This document shows, in pieces, positions 56,977-64,000 of a stretch of DNA of 64,000 nt. Under the pieces are notes generated by a model, which was not told the origin of the DNA, ran no database searches, and saw nothing but the letters and a program-made list of their open reading frames with translations. The translations under genes were made by a program, and so were the position numbers. The first letter of the stretch is position 1. Each line of letters begins with the position of its first letter. Origin of the DNA: Streptomyces luteogriseus. Lineage in GTDB: Bacteria > Actinomycetota > Actinomycetes > Streptomycetales > Streptomycetaceae. The stretch covers positions 5,270,001 through 5,334,000 of the forward strand of contig NZ_JACHMS010000001.1 in NCBI RefSeq assembly GCF_014205055.1, read 5' to 3'.

Positions 56977-58080
56977 GTGGCAGTCGTCGACGTATCCGAA
57001 GAGCTCAAGTCCCTCTCCTCGACCATGGAGTCGATCGAGGCCGTTCTGGACCTCGATAAGCTGAGGGCAGACATCGCCGTGCTCGAGGAGCAGGCGGCCG
57101 CGCCGTCCCTCTGGGACAACCCCGATGAGGCGCAGAAGATCACCAGCAAGCTGTCCCACCTCCAGGCCGAGGTGCGCAAGGCCGAGGCCCTGCGCGGTCG
57201 CATCGACGACCTGGGCGTCCTCTTCGAGATGGCCGAGGAGGAGGACGACCCGGACACCCGCGCCGAGGCCGAGTCCGAGCTCACCGCCGTGAAGAAGGCG
57301 CTGGACGAGATGGAGGTCCGTACCCTCCTGTCCGGTGAGTACGACTCCCGTGAGGCGCTGGTGAACATCCGCGCCGAGGCCGGTGGCGTCGACGCCGCCG
57401 ACTTCGCCGAGAAGCTCCAGCGCATGTACCTGCGCTGGGCCGAGCAGCGCGGCTACAAGACCGAGATCTACGAGACCTCCTACGCGGAAGAGGCCGGCAT
57501 CAAGTCGACCACCTTCGCCGTGCAGGTTCCTTATGCCTACGGCACCCTCTCCGTCGAGCAGGGCACGCACCGCCTCGTGCGCATCTCGCCCTTCGACAAC
57601 CAGGGCCGCCGCCAGACCTCCTTCGCGGGCGTCGAGATCCTCCCCGTGGTCGAGCAGACCGACCACATCGAGATCGACGAGTCCGAGCTGCGGGTCGACG
57701 TGTACCGCTCGTCCGGCCCCGGCGGCCAGGGCGTCAACACCACCGACTCCGCGGTGCGCCTCACCCACCTCCCCACCGGCATCGTCGTCTCCTGCCAGAA
57801 CGAGCGGTCGCAGATCCAGAACAAGGCGACCGCCATGAACGTTCTCCAGGCGAAGCTGCTGGAGCGGCAGCGCCAGGAGGAGCGGGCCAAGATGGACGCC
57901 CTCAAGGACGGCGGGAGCTCCTGGGGCAACCAGATGCGTTCTTACGTCCTGCACCCGTACCAGATGGTGAAGGACCTGCGCACCGAATTCGAGGTCGGCA
58001 ACCCCGAGGCCGTGTTCAACGGCGAGATCGACGGGTTCCTCGAGGCCGGAATTCGCTGGCGCAAGCAGCAGGAGAAGTAA
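56977..58080 (+). CDS. prfB: Peptide chain release factor 2
   Basis: 367-aa RF2, which terminates translation at UGA and UAA. The codon-recognition tripeptide is S204-P205-F206 (ISPFDNQGRRQTSF), and the peptidyl-tRNA hydrolysis motif is GGQ 249-251 (SSGPGGQGVNTTDSAV). GTG at 56977 (MAVVDVSEELKSLSS). The reading frame is continuous: the programmed +1 frameshift of many prfB genes is absent, as usual in actinobacteria. 58 bases after pkaB; a strong terminator follows. Confidence 0.98.
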   Translation: MAVVDVSEELKSLSSTMESIEAVLDLDKLRADIAVLEEQAAAPSLWDNPDEAQKITSKLSHLQAEVRKAEALRGRIDDLGVLFEMAEEEDDPDTRAEAESELTAVKKALDEMEVRTLLSGEYDSREALVNIRAEAGGVDAADFAEKLQRMYLRWAEQRGYKTEIYETSYAEEAGIKSTTFAVQVPYAYGTLSVEQGTHRLVRISPFDNQGRRQTSFAGVEILPVVEQTDHIEIDESELRVDVYRSSGPGGQGVNTTDSAVRLTHLPTGIVVSCQNERSQIQNKATAMNVLQAKLLERQRQEERAKMDALKDGGSSWGNQMRSYVLHPYQMVKDLRTEFEVGNPEAVFNGEIDGFLEAGIRWRKQQEK

Positions 58081-58090
58081 GTTTGTCGAC

Positions 58091-58125
58091 AAGGCAACTG
58101 CCGCCTTCCGGGCGGCAGTTGCCTT
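58091..58125 (+). terminator. Terminator after prfB
   Basis: AAGGCAACTGCCGCC (58091-58105) pairs perfectly with 58111-58125 around a TTCCG loop; the right arm ends in a T-run. It starts 10 bases after the prfB stop. Confidence 0.9.
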
Positions 58126-58218
58126 TTCCATGCCCGGATGTCCGGGTTTTACATCACACTCACAGGCTCAGACTCCCGGCATAGCCCCCGTAGTTGGACA
58201 TGGCGGCCGCAAACGGCC

Positions 58219-58249
58219 TTGACGTGTTCTTGAAAAATGGGAAGGGTAA
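58219..58249 (+). promoter_or_regulatory. SigB-like promoter candidate for the LAETG protein gene
   Basis: GTGT (58224-58227) and GGGTAA (58244-58249) are 16 bases apart, fitting the Streptomyces SigB consensus GNNT-N14-16-GGGTAY closely. TTGACG (58219-58224) overlaps the -35 part. The start codon lies about 120 bases downstream. Confidence 0.45.
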
Positions 58250-58371
58250 AGCGCGGCATGCGTGTCTCTGGGGCGCATGTGAACCGGGGGCCCTTTTCAC
58301 TCCAGCCGTCCCCGTCGAGCACAGCCCCGAGCGCTGCCTAATGACGATGAGCTACTGGGGGTAGCAACCAC

Positions 58372-59013
58372 ATGACGAAGAAGACGCGGATCCGTGTCGC
58401 GCGGATAGCAGCCGGTGCCGTGATCGCCGCCGGTGCCTCGCTGACCGCCGCCGGTGCCGCATCCGCCGCGGAGGCCGACGACTGCCTGCTCGGCATCCTG
58501 TGCGCCGACGAGTCGCCGTCCCCGACGCCGACCGACCCGCCGACCGAGCTCCCGACCGACCCGCCCACGGACCTCCCGACGGACCCGCCGTCGACCGAGG
58601 AGCCCACCGAGGAGCCGACCGAGCCCACGGAGGAGCCCACCGAGCCGACCGAGGACCCGACTGTCGCCCCGACCGACCCGGGTAACGGGAACGGCACCGG
58701 CGGCGGCAACGGCAACGGCAACGGTGGTGGCAACGGCAACGGCAACGGCGGCGGCAACGGCGGCGGCAACAACGCCGACCCCGACGGCGGCACCTCGCCG
58801 CAGGAGGAGGGCTCCTCCTCCCTCACCGAGATCGGCTCGGACTCCACCCCCGCCCCGCAGGCCCAGGCCCAGGGCAACGGCCAGGAGCTCGCCGAGACGG
58901 GTGCCGCGCAGACCACCTTCCTGGTGATCGGCGCCGCCACGATGATCGCCGGCGGTGTCGGCTTCCGTCTGCTGCCGCGCCTCGTGGGCGGCCGCGGCGG
59001 GGCTGCCGCCTGA
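58372..59013 (+). CDS. Cell-wall-anchored protein with LAETG sortase signal
   Basis: 213-aa secreted protein. A signal peptide (residues 1-33, ending AGAASAAEA) is followed by a low-complexity stalk: Thr/Asp/Glu-Pro repeats (TDPPTDLPTDPP, EEPTEPTEEP), then Asn/Gly repeats (NGNGNGGGNG). The C-terminus has LAETG at 173-177, a hydrophobic segment (TTFLVIGAATMIAGGVGF) and basic residues. LAxTG is the motif of class E sortases in Streptomyces. No folded domain is visible, so it may be a spacer or surface-layer component. ATG at 58372; a Thr-rich stalk suggests possible mannosylation. Function unknown. Confidence 0.88.
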   Translation: MTKKTRIRVARIAAGAVIAAGASLTAAGAASAAEADDCLLGILCADESPSPTPTDPPTELPTDPPTDLPTDPPSTEEPTEEPTEPTEEPTEPTEDPTVAPTDPGNGNGTGGGNGNGNGGGNGNGNGGGNGGGNNADPDGGTSPQEEGSSSLTEIGSDSTPAPQAQAQGNGQELAETGAAQTTFLVIGAATMIAGGVGFRLLPRLVGGRGGAAA

Positions 59014-59070
59014 CGGTAGCCGCGTCCTCACGGTCCGTGGCCACGCGGACCGTGGGGTACAGCGCAACAC

Positions 59071-59103
59071 CGAGGGCCCGGAGCGATTCGCTCCGGGCCC
59101 TCG
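59071..59103. terminator. Bidirectional terminator between LAETG gene and zinc-ribbon gene
   Basis: CGAGGGCCCGGAGCG (59071-59085) pairs perfectly with 59089-59103 around a very short ATT loop (the innermost pairs probably open). Located in a 116-bp convergent gap. Confidence 0.8.
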
Positions 59104-59129
59104 GCCATGTCCGGGTGCTGCCTACGCCC

Positions 59130-59321
59130 TCACGCGGTCTGGTGCGCCAGCAGGGCCACCGCCGCGATCAGCACCGTCAGCAGCGCGATCAGGGCCATCG
59201 GATTCAGACCCGCGAGGAAGTTCTCCTGCTGCAGCCGCTCGCGGTTCGCGCGGCACACGGGGCAGCGGCCCTCGTTCACGGGGGACGCGCAGTTCGCGCA
59301 CACCAGCCGGTCGTACGTCAT
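59130..59321 (-). CDS. Small zinc-ribbon membrane protein
   Basis: 63-aa protein: two Cys pairs (CANC at about 8-11 and CPVC at about 20-23) form a likely zinc ribbon, followed by a helical stretch (RANRERLQQENFLAG) and one TM helix (MALIALLTVLIAAVALLAH). ATG 59321 has the strong site AGGAGGG eight bases upstream. The longer frame upstream lacks coding bias. Small proteins of this layout are conserved near ftsEX in streptomycetes, but I know no function. Divergent from ftsE. Confidence 0.75.
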   Translation of the reverse strand: MTYDRLVCANCASPVNEGRCPVCRANRERLQQENFLAGLNPMALIALLTVLIAAVALLAHQTA

Positions 59322-59577
59322 GCGCTTGCCCTCCTTGCACCGGTTCCACGAGTCCAACGTCCGCGGGGGCGGGAATGTTCCCCCCTCCACTTTGCCAGGT
59401 TCCGTCGGCCGTCGCGCGGCTGCGCGTTTTCTGTGGTTGTACGCACAGTCACCCCGCGCCCCTCGGTGCTCGGATAAAACGGCACATCCATGGCGCAACC
59501 ACGGTCGGTGACTGCGATGCCCCACCCGGGTCGCGTATGGTCACGCTCATCTACCCCCGGCGACCCGTGGTGCATCC

Positions 59578-60267
59578 GTGATCCGATTCGACAATGTCTC
59601 CAAGGTCTACCCCAAGCAGACCCGCCCCGCCCTCAGGGATGTCTCCCTGGAGGTCGAGAAGGGCGAGTTCGTCTTCCTCGTGGGGTCCTCCGGCTCCGGA
59701 AAGTCCACCTTCCTGCGGCTGATCCTCCGCGAGGAGCGGTGCAGCCACGGTCAGGTGCACGTTCTGGGCAAGGACCTCGCCCGCCTCTCCAACTGGAAGG
59801 TCCCGCAGATGCGGCGCCAGCTGGGGACGGTGTTCCAGGACTTCCGCCTGCTGCCGAACAAGACGGTCGGCGAGAACGTCGCCTTCGCGCAGGAGGTCAT
59901 CGGCAAGTCGCGCGGCGAGATCCGCAAGTCCGTGCCGCAGGTGCTCGACCTCGTCGGGCTCGGCGGCAAGGAGGACCGGATGCCCGGCGAGCTGTCCGGT
60001 GGTGAGCAGCAGCGCGTCGCCATCGCGCGGGCCTTCGTCAACCGCCCCAAGCTGCTCATCGCCGACGAGCCCACCGGCAACCTCGACCCGCAGACCTCCG
60101 TCGGCATCATGAAACTGCTCGACCGCATCAACCGGACGGGCACGACCGTGGTGATGGCCACCCACGACCAGAACATCGTGGACCAGATGCGCAAGCGCGT
60201 CATCGAACTGGAGCAGGGCCGCCTCGTCCGCGACCAGGCCCGCGGTGTCTACGGCTACCAGCACTGA
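59578..60267 (+). CDS. ftsE: Cell-division ABC ATPase FtsE
   Basis: 229-aa ATPase that pairs with FtsX to control peptidoglycan hydrolases at the septum. Walker A GSSGSGKST is at 37-44, Q-loop in VFQDFRLLPN, signature LSGGEQQR at 139-146, Walker B LLIADEPTGN (Asp163, Glu164) and H-loop MATHDQ. GTG 59578; no clear ribosome-binding site precedes it. ftsX follows after 40 bases. Confidence 0.97.
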   Translation: MIRFDNVSKVYPKQTRPALRDVSLEVEKGEFVFLVGSSGSGKSTFLRLILREERCSHGQVHVLGKDLARLSNWKVPQMRRQLGTVFQDFRLLPNKTVGENVAFAQEVIGKSRGEIRKSVPQVLDLVGLGGKEDRMPGELSGGEQQRVAIARAFVNRPKLLIADEPTGNLDPQTSVGIMKLLDRINRTGTTVVMATHDQNIVDQMRKRVIELEQGRLVRDQARGVYGYQH

Positions 60268-60307
60268 TACCGCACCCGAGATCCACGGAAAGGCATAACC
60301 AGTCGCC

Positions 60308-61225
60308 ATGCGCGCCCAGTTCGTCCTGTCGGAGATCGGTGTCGGTCTCCGCCGCAACCTGACGATGACCTTCGCCGTCGTCGTCTCCGTCGCCCTGTCG
60401 CTCGCCCTGTTCGGCGGGTCGCTCCTGATGAGTGACCAGGTCAACACGATGAAGGGCTACTGGTACGACAAGGTCAACGTCTCGATCTTCCTCTGCAACA
60501 AGAGCGACGCCGAGTCCGACCCCAACTGCGCCAAGGGCGCGGTGACCGACGACCAGAAGTCGCAGATCAAGGCCGACCTCGACAAGATGGACGTCGTCCA
60601 GGCGGTCACGTACGAGACGCAGGACCAGGCGTACAAGCACTACAAGGAGCAGTTCGGCGACTCCCCGCTCGCCAGCTCCCTCACGCCGGACCAGATGCAG
60701 GAGTCGTACCGCATCAAGCTGAAGGACCCGGAGAAGTACCAGGTCATCGCCACCGCCTTCAACGGCCGGGACGGCGTGCAGTCCGTGCAGGACCAGAAGG
60801 GCATCCTGGACAACCTCTTCAAGCTGCTGAACGGCATGAACTGGGCCGCCCGCGCGGTGATGGCGCTGATGCTGGTCGTCGCGCTGATGCTGATCGTCAA
60901 CACCGTGCGCGTCTCGGCGTTCAGCCGCCGGCGTGAGACCGGCATCATGCGGCTGGTCGGCGCTTCCGGCTTCTACATCCAGGCGCCGTTCATCATGGAG
61001 GCCGCGGTCGCCGGACTCATCGGCGGCACCCTCGCGTGCGGCTTCCTGCTGATCGCCCGGTACTTCCTCATCGACCACGGACTGGCCCTGGCCGATCAGC
61101 TGACACTGATCAACTTCATCGGCTGGGGCGCGGTGCTGAAGTATCTGCCGCTCATCCTCGCGACGAGCCTTCTGATGCCCGCGCTGGCGGCGTTCTTCGC
61201 GCTGCGCAAGTACTTGAAGGTGTGA
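60308..61225 (+). CDS. ftsX: Cell-division protein FtsX
   Basis: 305-aa membrane partner of FtsE. TM1 (MTFAVVVSVALSLALFGGSLL) is followed by an extracellular domain of about 120 residues containing two cysteines (LCNKSDAESDPNCAKG), then three TM helices (AVMALMLVVALMLIVNTV, ... AAVAGLIGGTLACGFLL, and LPLILATSLLMPALAAF). The extracellular domain is the part that activates NlpC/P60 hydrolases in mycobacteria. ATG at 60308. A hairpin follows the gene. Confidence 0.96.
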   Translation: MRAQFVLSEIGVGLRRNLTMTFAVVVSVALSLALFGGSLLMSDQVNTMKGYWYDKVNVSIFLCNKSDAESDPNCAKGAVTDDQKSQIKADLDKMDVVQAVTYETQDQAYKHYKEQFGDSPLASSLTPDQMQESYRIKLKDPEKYQVIATAFNGRDGVQSVQDQKGILDNLFKLLNGMNWAARAVMALMLVVALMLIVNTVRVSAFSRRRETGIMRLVGASGFYIQAPFIMEAAVAGLIGGTLACGFLLIARYFLIDHGLALADQLTLINFIGWGAVLKYLPLILATSLLMPALAAFFALRKYLKV

Positions 61226-61235
61226 CGCATGCCAA

Positions 61236-61271
61236 GAAGGGCCGTGCGGTCAACCGACCGTACGGCCCTTC
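61236..61271 (+). terminator. Terminator after ftsX
   Basis: GAAGGGCCGTGCGGTC (61236-61251) pairs with 61256-61271 (one G-U pair) around AACC, followed by a pyrimidine-rich tail. It separates ftsEX from the protease gene, only 22 bases before its ATG. Confidence 0.75.
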
Positions 61272-61293
61272 CGCTTGTCCTAGACTCACCGGC

Positions 61294-62463
61294 ATGTCAG
61301 GTCGTGACCCGTTCTGTCAGCCCCGCCGTATCCGTCGCGGGGCCGCTTTGACGTTGGTGTTCACGAGCGTGCTCGTCGCCGGTGCGGCCACGGGGGCGCT
61401 GCCGCAGGGCGAGGTGAAGTCCGCCCGGGACGAGGCCCGTTCGGCCGGACCGGCCGGGCACCACGCGGACGTCGCCAGGGCGGCCGAGGAGGCCATGGCC
61501 GACGGCAAGTCCCCGATCCAGGCCGCCAAACGCGCCGTCAGCCGCAGTGGCGACCGATGGGGCGCCGTCTACTCCCGGGGCGAGTACGAGGAGTTCGAGG
61601 ACTCCCTCGACGGCCAGTACACCGGCGTCGGCCTGTGGGCCCGCAGCGAGCGGGACGGCCGTATCGAGGTGACGAAGGTGCGGGCCGGCTCGCCCGCCGC
61701 CACCGCCGGGATCCGCCCCGGAGACCTGCTGCGCAGCGTCGACGGCGAGAAGACCGACGGCCGGCCCGTCACCGAGGTCGTCTCCTTACTGCGCGGGGAC
61801 GCCACCGACGCCCCCGCCGGCACCGCCGTCCGCCTCGGCCTGGAGCGCGGCACACGGGCGTGGACCGAAACCCTGCGCAGGGCCCAGCTGTCCACGGACT
61901 CCGTCACCGTCCGGGAACTCGCCGGCCGCGTCACCGTCATCAAGGTCGCCACCCTCACCAAGGGCTCCGGCCGCCAGGTCCGCGAAGCCGTCCGCCAGTC
62001 CCCGCCCGGCGCCGGGATCGTCCTCGACCTGCGCGGCAACTCCGGAGGCCTGGTCACCGAGGCCGTGACCGCCGCCTCCGCCTTCCTCGACGGCGGCCTG
62101 GTCGCCACCTACGACGTCGAGGGCGAGCAGCGGGCGTTGCACGCCGAGTCCGGCGGGGACACCACGAGACCCCTGGTCACGCTCGTCGACGGCGGGACGA
62201 TGAGCGCGGCCGAGCTCCTCACCGGCGCCGTGCAGGACCGCGGACGGGCCCTCGTGGTGGGCTCCCGCACCTTCGGCAAGGGCTCGGTCCAGATGCCGAG
62301 CCGGCTGCCCGACGGCTCCGTCGCGGAGCTCACCGTCGGCCACTACCGCACCCCCTCAGGCCGCGGGGTCGACGGCCGGGGCATCACGCCCGACCTGGAG
62401 ACCGGCGAGGACGCCCTCCAGCGGGCCGGGACCGTCCTGCGGGGCCTCGCGAGCCCCTCGTAA
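61294..62463 (+). CDS. S41-family C-terminal processing protease (CtpA-like), with TTA codon
   Basis: 389-aa secreted or membrane-tethered protease. An N-terminal signal/TM segment (GAALTLVFTSVLVAGAATGAL) is followed by a PDZ domain (about 110-185, TGVGLWARSERDGRIEVTKV) and the S41 catalytic domain: Ser304 (DGGTMSAAEL) and Lys329 (RTFGKGS) form the Ser-Lys dyad, with VLDLRGNSGGLV as substrate strand. Leu165 is encoded by TTA (61786-61788), rare in Streptomyces and read only by the bldA tRNA. ATG 61294 (MSGRDPFCQPRR). Substrates are unknown; relatives trim wall or division proteins. Confidence 0.9.
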   Translation: MSGRDPFCQPRRIRRGAALTLVFTSVLVAGAATGALPQGEVKSARDEARSAGPAGHHADVARAAEEAMADGKSPIQAAKRAVSRSGDRWGAVYSRGEYEEFEDSLDGQYTGVGLWARSERDGRIEVTKVRAGSPAATAGIRPGDLLRSVDGEKTDGRPVTEVVSLLRGDATDAPAGTAVRLGLERGTRAWTETLRRAQLSTDSVTVRELAGRVTVIKVATLTKGSGRQVREAVRQSPPGAGIVLDLRGNSGGLVTEAVTAASAFLDGGLVATYDVEGEQRALHAESGGDTTRPLVTLVDGGTMSAAELLTGAVQDRGRALVVGSRTFGKGSVQMPSRLPDGSVAELTVGHYRTPSGRGVDGRGITPDLETGEDALQRAGTVLRGLASPS

Positions 62464-62509
62464 TCGACTTTCCGCAGGACCCCTCCGTAGTGCGAAAATG
62501 GGCGGCACT

Positions 62510-62992
62510 ATGGCTAAGGAAAAAGGGCGCAAGCTGATCGCGCAGAACAAGAAGGCGCGGCACGACTACCTCATCATCGACACCTACGAGGCCGGCCTGG
62601 TCCTCACCGGGACCGAGGTGAAGTCCCTGCGCCAGGGCCGGGCGTCGCTGGTCGACGGCTTCGTCCAGCTGGACGGGAACGAGGCGTGGCTGCACAACGT
62701 GCACGTGCCGGAGTACAGCCAGGGCACGTGGACCAACCACAGTGCCCGGCGCAAGCGGAAGCTGCTGCTGCACCGCGCCGAGATCGACAAGCTGGAGTCG
62801 AAGTCGGGCGAGACGGGCCACACCATCGTGCCCCTCGCGCTGTACTTCAAGGACGGCCGGGCCAAGGTCGAGATCGCGCTGGCGAAGGGCAAGAAGGAGT
62901 ACGACAAGCGCCAGACGCTCCGCGAGAAGCAGGACCGCCGGGAGACCGACCGCGCGATCGCGGCGGTGAAGCGGAGGCAGCGCGGGGCGTAG
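62510..62992 (+). CDS. smpB: tmRNA-binding protein SmpB
   Basis: 160-aa protein that delivers tmRNA to stalled ribosomes. MAKEKGRKLIAQNKKARHDY is the usual start, so I chose ATG 62510 over the in-frame ATG 62498 four codons upstream. The core includes YEAGLVLTGTEVKSLRQGRAS and VPLALYFKDGRAKVEIALAKGKK, and the basic tail (KRQTLREKQDRRETDRAIAA) that reads the mRNA channel is complete. It lies 100 bases upstream of ssrA, the conserved pairing. Confidence 0.97.
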   Translation: MAKEKGRKLIAQNKKARHDYLIIDTYEAGLVLTGTEVKSLRQGRASLVDGFVQLDGNEAWLHNVHVPEYSQGTWTNHSARRKRKLLLHRAEIDKLESKSGETGHTIVPLALYFKDGRAKVEIALAKGKKEYDKRQTLREKQDRRETDRAIAAVKRRQRGA

Positions 62993-63091
62993 GGAATACG
63001 CTGGCACCGACCTGGGTTGGTCACGTACGATGGCTACTGCACCCCACAGCGGGTGCGCGCCCCTCTCCGGAGGGGATTGTCAACACAACAT

Positions 63092-63476
63092 GGGGATGAT
63101 CGGTTTCGACAGCGGCTGTCGAAGCAGGGGAAGCGTGTCGAGGAAGCGGCAATGATCTCGTAAACCATATGTCGCAAAAAATAATCGCCACTACCAAGCG
63201 CGATTCCCAGGCCTTCACCCTCGCTGCCTGATAAGCAGTGAACGAAGGTCCCAAATGGGTGTCAGCCCGGGAGCGTTCCCGGCCCGGATCCTGGCATAAT
63301 CTAGGGAACTAAACCATCGAGCCCGGTCACGGGGCTCGATGGGAAACCAAACAGTGACTGGGCCCGTCGGCGACTTGTTCGCGTGATCGCCGGGGCCGAG
63401 AAAAGCGCAGCGAACTGCACACGGAGAAGCCCTGATTCCGCACCGTTGGACGCGGGTTCGATTCCCGCCATCTCCA
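63092..63476 (+). ncRNA. ssrA: Transfer-messenger RNA (tmRNA)
   Basis: Rescues stalled ribosomes together with SmpB. The 5' GGGGATG (63092-63098) pairs with CATCTCC (63469-63475) to form the acceptor stem, with A63476 as discriminator; CCA is not encoded. The T-arm GGTTCGATTCC is at about 63455-63465. The tag reading frame starts at GCC 63187 and ends in TGA TAA (63229-63234), giving the 14-residue tag ATTKRDSQAFTLAA; the ending LAA and the TKRDSQ core resemble known Streptomyces tags. The 5' end could be off by a base or two. Confidence 0.95.
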
Positions 63477-63492
63477 CTCATCCCATGTGGGC

Positions 63493-63526
63493 AAAGGCCC
63501 CGCCGCTTTCGAGCGGCGGGGCCTTT
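63493..63526 (+). terminator. Terminator after ssrA
   Basis: AAAGGCCCCGCCGCT (63493-63507) pairs perfectly with 63512-63526 around a TTCG tetraloop, and the right arm ends in TTT. Confidence 0.92.
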
Positions 63527-63550
63527 GTCATGGGTCGTCGAGGAGGTCTC

Positions 63551-63651
63551 ATGGGTTACAGCCCGTCGATTCACAAGTTCGCCGAGGGCGCCGACGTCCC
63601 CGTGCCGCTGACGGCGGCGAGGCCGAGATCTTCGCCGGTGACACCGGCTGA
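63551..63651 (+). pseudogene. Frameshifted short gene remnant downstream of ssrA
   Basis: ATG 63551 has GAGGAGG seven bases upstream and 20 codons of good Streptomyces codon bias (MGYSPSIHKFAEGADVPVPL). Coding bias then switches by one base to another frame (DGGEAEIFAGDTG, stop TGA 63649-63651). A one-base indel at about 63611-63618 would join the two into a 34-residue ORF. It may be a decayed gene, a small protein with a sequencing error, or a remnant of insertion at the tmRNA end. No family recognised. The unshifted frame runs on to 63814 across the LacI gene and is not credible. Confidence 0.4.
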
Positions 63652-63662
63652 AGGCCGCGCTC

Positions 63663-64000
63663 CTAGGCGGGCATCCGGCGTGACGTACTCGCCCGCTCCG
63701 TCAGCCGGGGCGGCAGGAGCGTCGTCTCCGGTACGGCGGTGCCGTGCAGCTTCCGTATCAGGAGGTCCACCGCGCGGGCGCCCAGCTCGTCGGCGGGCAG
63801 GGACACCGAGGTGACCGGGAGGCGGGGCGTCGCCGCCAGGTCGTCGGGGCAGACGGCCGTGACGGAGAGGTCGGCGGGGACACGCAGGCCGAGGTGTTCG
63901 AAGGCGGCGATCAACGGGGCCAGGAGAGGTTCGTTGTGGACGACCACGGCGGTGAGGGCGGGGTGCTCGTGGAGCAGCCGCTCGGCGAGCCGTGGGGCCG
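63663..64000 (-). CDS. LacI-family transcriptional regulator, C-terminal part (5' end outside window)
   Basis: The frame is open from the window edge to TAG at 63663. The visible 112 residues are the end of a LacI/GalR periplasmic-binding-like domain: AVVVHNEPLLAPLIAAFEHLGLRVPADLSV, followed by VCPDDLAATPRLPVTSVSLPADELGARAV and LLIRKLHG (key features: the P-x-DLSV strand and the T-SV-P-x-ELG helix start). The helix-turn-helix lies beyond the window, so its operators and effector cannot be assessed; a sugar ligand is typical. Confidence 0.9.
   Translation of the reverse strand, partial: APRLAERLLHEHPALTAVVVHNEPLLAPLIAAFEHLGLRVPADLSVTAVCPDDLAATPRLPVTSVSLPADELGARAVDLLIRKLHGTAVPETTLLPPRLTERASTSRRMPA

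Noticed and set aside
56977..57100. Programmed frameshift of prfB
   Set aside because: The RF2 frame is continuous from GTG 56977 with no internal UGA.
63174..63186. GCA at 63174 as tmRNA resume codon, by analogy with E. coli
   Set aside because: That frame has no stop at the expected place; the GCC 63187 frame ends in LAA followed by TGA TAA.
63451..63476. Possible tRNA from the GGTTCGATTCC T-loop
   Set aside because: It is the T-arm and acceptor 3' strand of tmRNA; no anticodon arm lies at tRNA distance.

Overview
The window is chromosomal DNA from a Streptomyces (or very close actinomycete). The evidence is very high GC with GC-rich third codon positions, and a block of characteristic actinobacterial genes: mtrA-mtrB-lpqB, secA without a zinc tail, a ~180-kDa NAD-glutamate dehydrogenase, the pkaA/pkaB kinase pair, and prfB-ftsE-ftsX-smpB-ssrA. 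Almost every base is accounted for by tightly packed genes. No rRNA, tRNA, CRISPR array, IS element or prophage was seen.

Layout. 1-7 kb: 3' end of mtnA, then the mtrA-mtrB-lpqB signalling operon and a ComF-like phosphoribosyltransferase preceded by two perfect DnaA boxes. 7-11 kb: ribosome hibernation factor hpf, a NarL-type response regulator, a YcaQ-like DNA glycosylase and a GNAT acetyltransferase. 11-22 kb: secA, an Rv3235-family protein with a huge disordered N-terminus, a DUF6912 protein, a HAD hydrolase and the giant NAD-GDH. 22-45 kb: a wall-glycopolymer locus with two family-2 glycosyltransferases, four GT-A/CDP-glycerol-phosphotransferase fusions, a TagGH-like exporter, a TetR regulator, galE and three multi-membrane-span (GT-C-like) proteins. 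It is interrupted by the ohrR/ohr peroxide-response pair. 45-49 kb: a carbohydrate ABC importer (binding protein and two permeases, no ATPase). 49-57 kb: a giant FHA/EssC-like ATPase divergent from the Ser/Thr kinases pkaA and pkaB. 57-64 kb: prfB, an LAETG sortase substrate, a small zinc-ribbon membrane protein, ftsEX, an S41 protease carrying a TTA codon, smpB, ssrA (tmRNA), a frameshifted gene remnant and the 3' part of a LacI-family regulator.

How the parts fit. UDP-sugar supply (galE), GT-A and TagF-like polymerases on the cytoplasmic side, the TagGH-type exporter and GT-C enzymes on the outer side together look like a complete assembly line for a phosphate-linked sugar polymer. MtrAB-LpqB, FtsEX, the S41 protease and the LAETG protein also concern the envelope. 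The kinase/FHA block is a likely phosphothreonine signalling module. prfB, smpB, ssrA and hpf handle translation termination, rescue and hibernation.

The observations I consider most worth checking are: complementary loss of catalytic motifs among the four fusion polymerases; the FHA-EssC-like ATPase with no Esx partners beside two kinases; twin DnaA boxes upstream of comF; a bldA-type TTA codon in the S41 protease; and three independent short tandem repeats that each begin at or include the stop codon of a gene.
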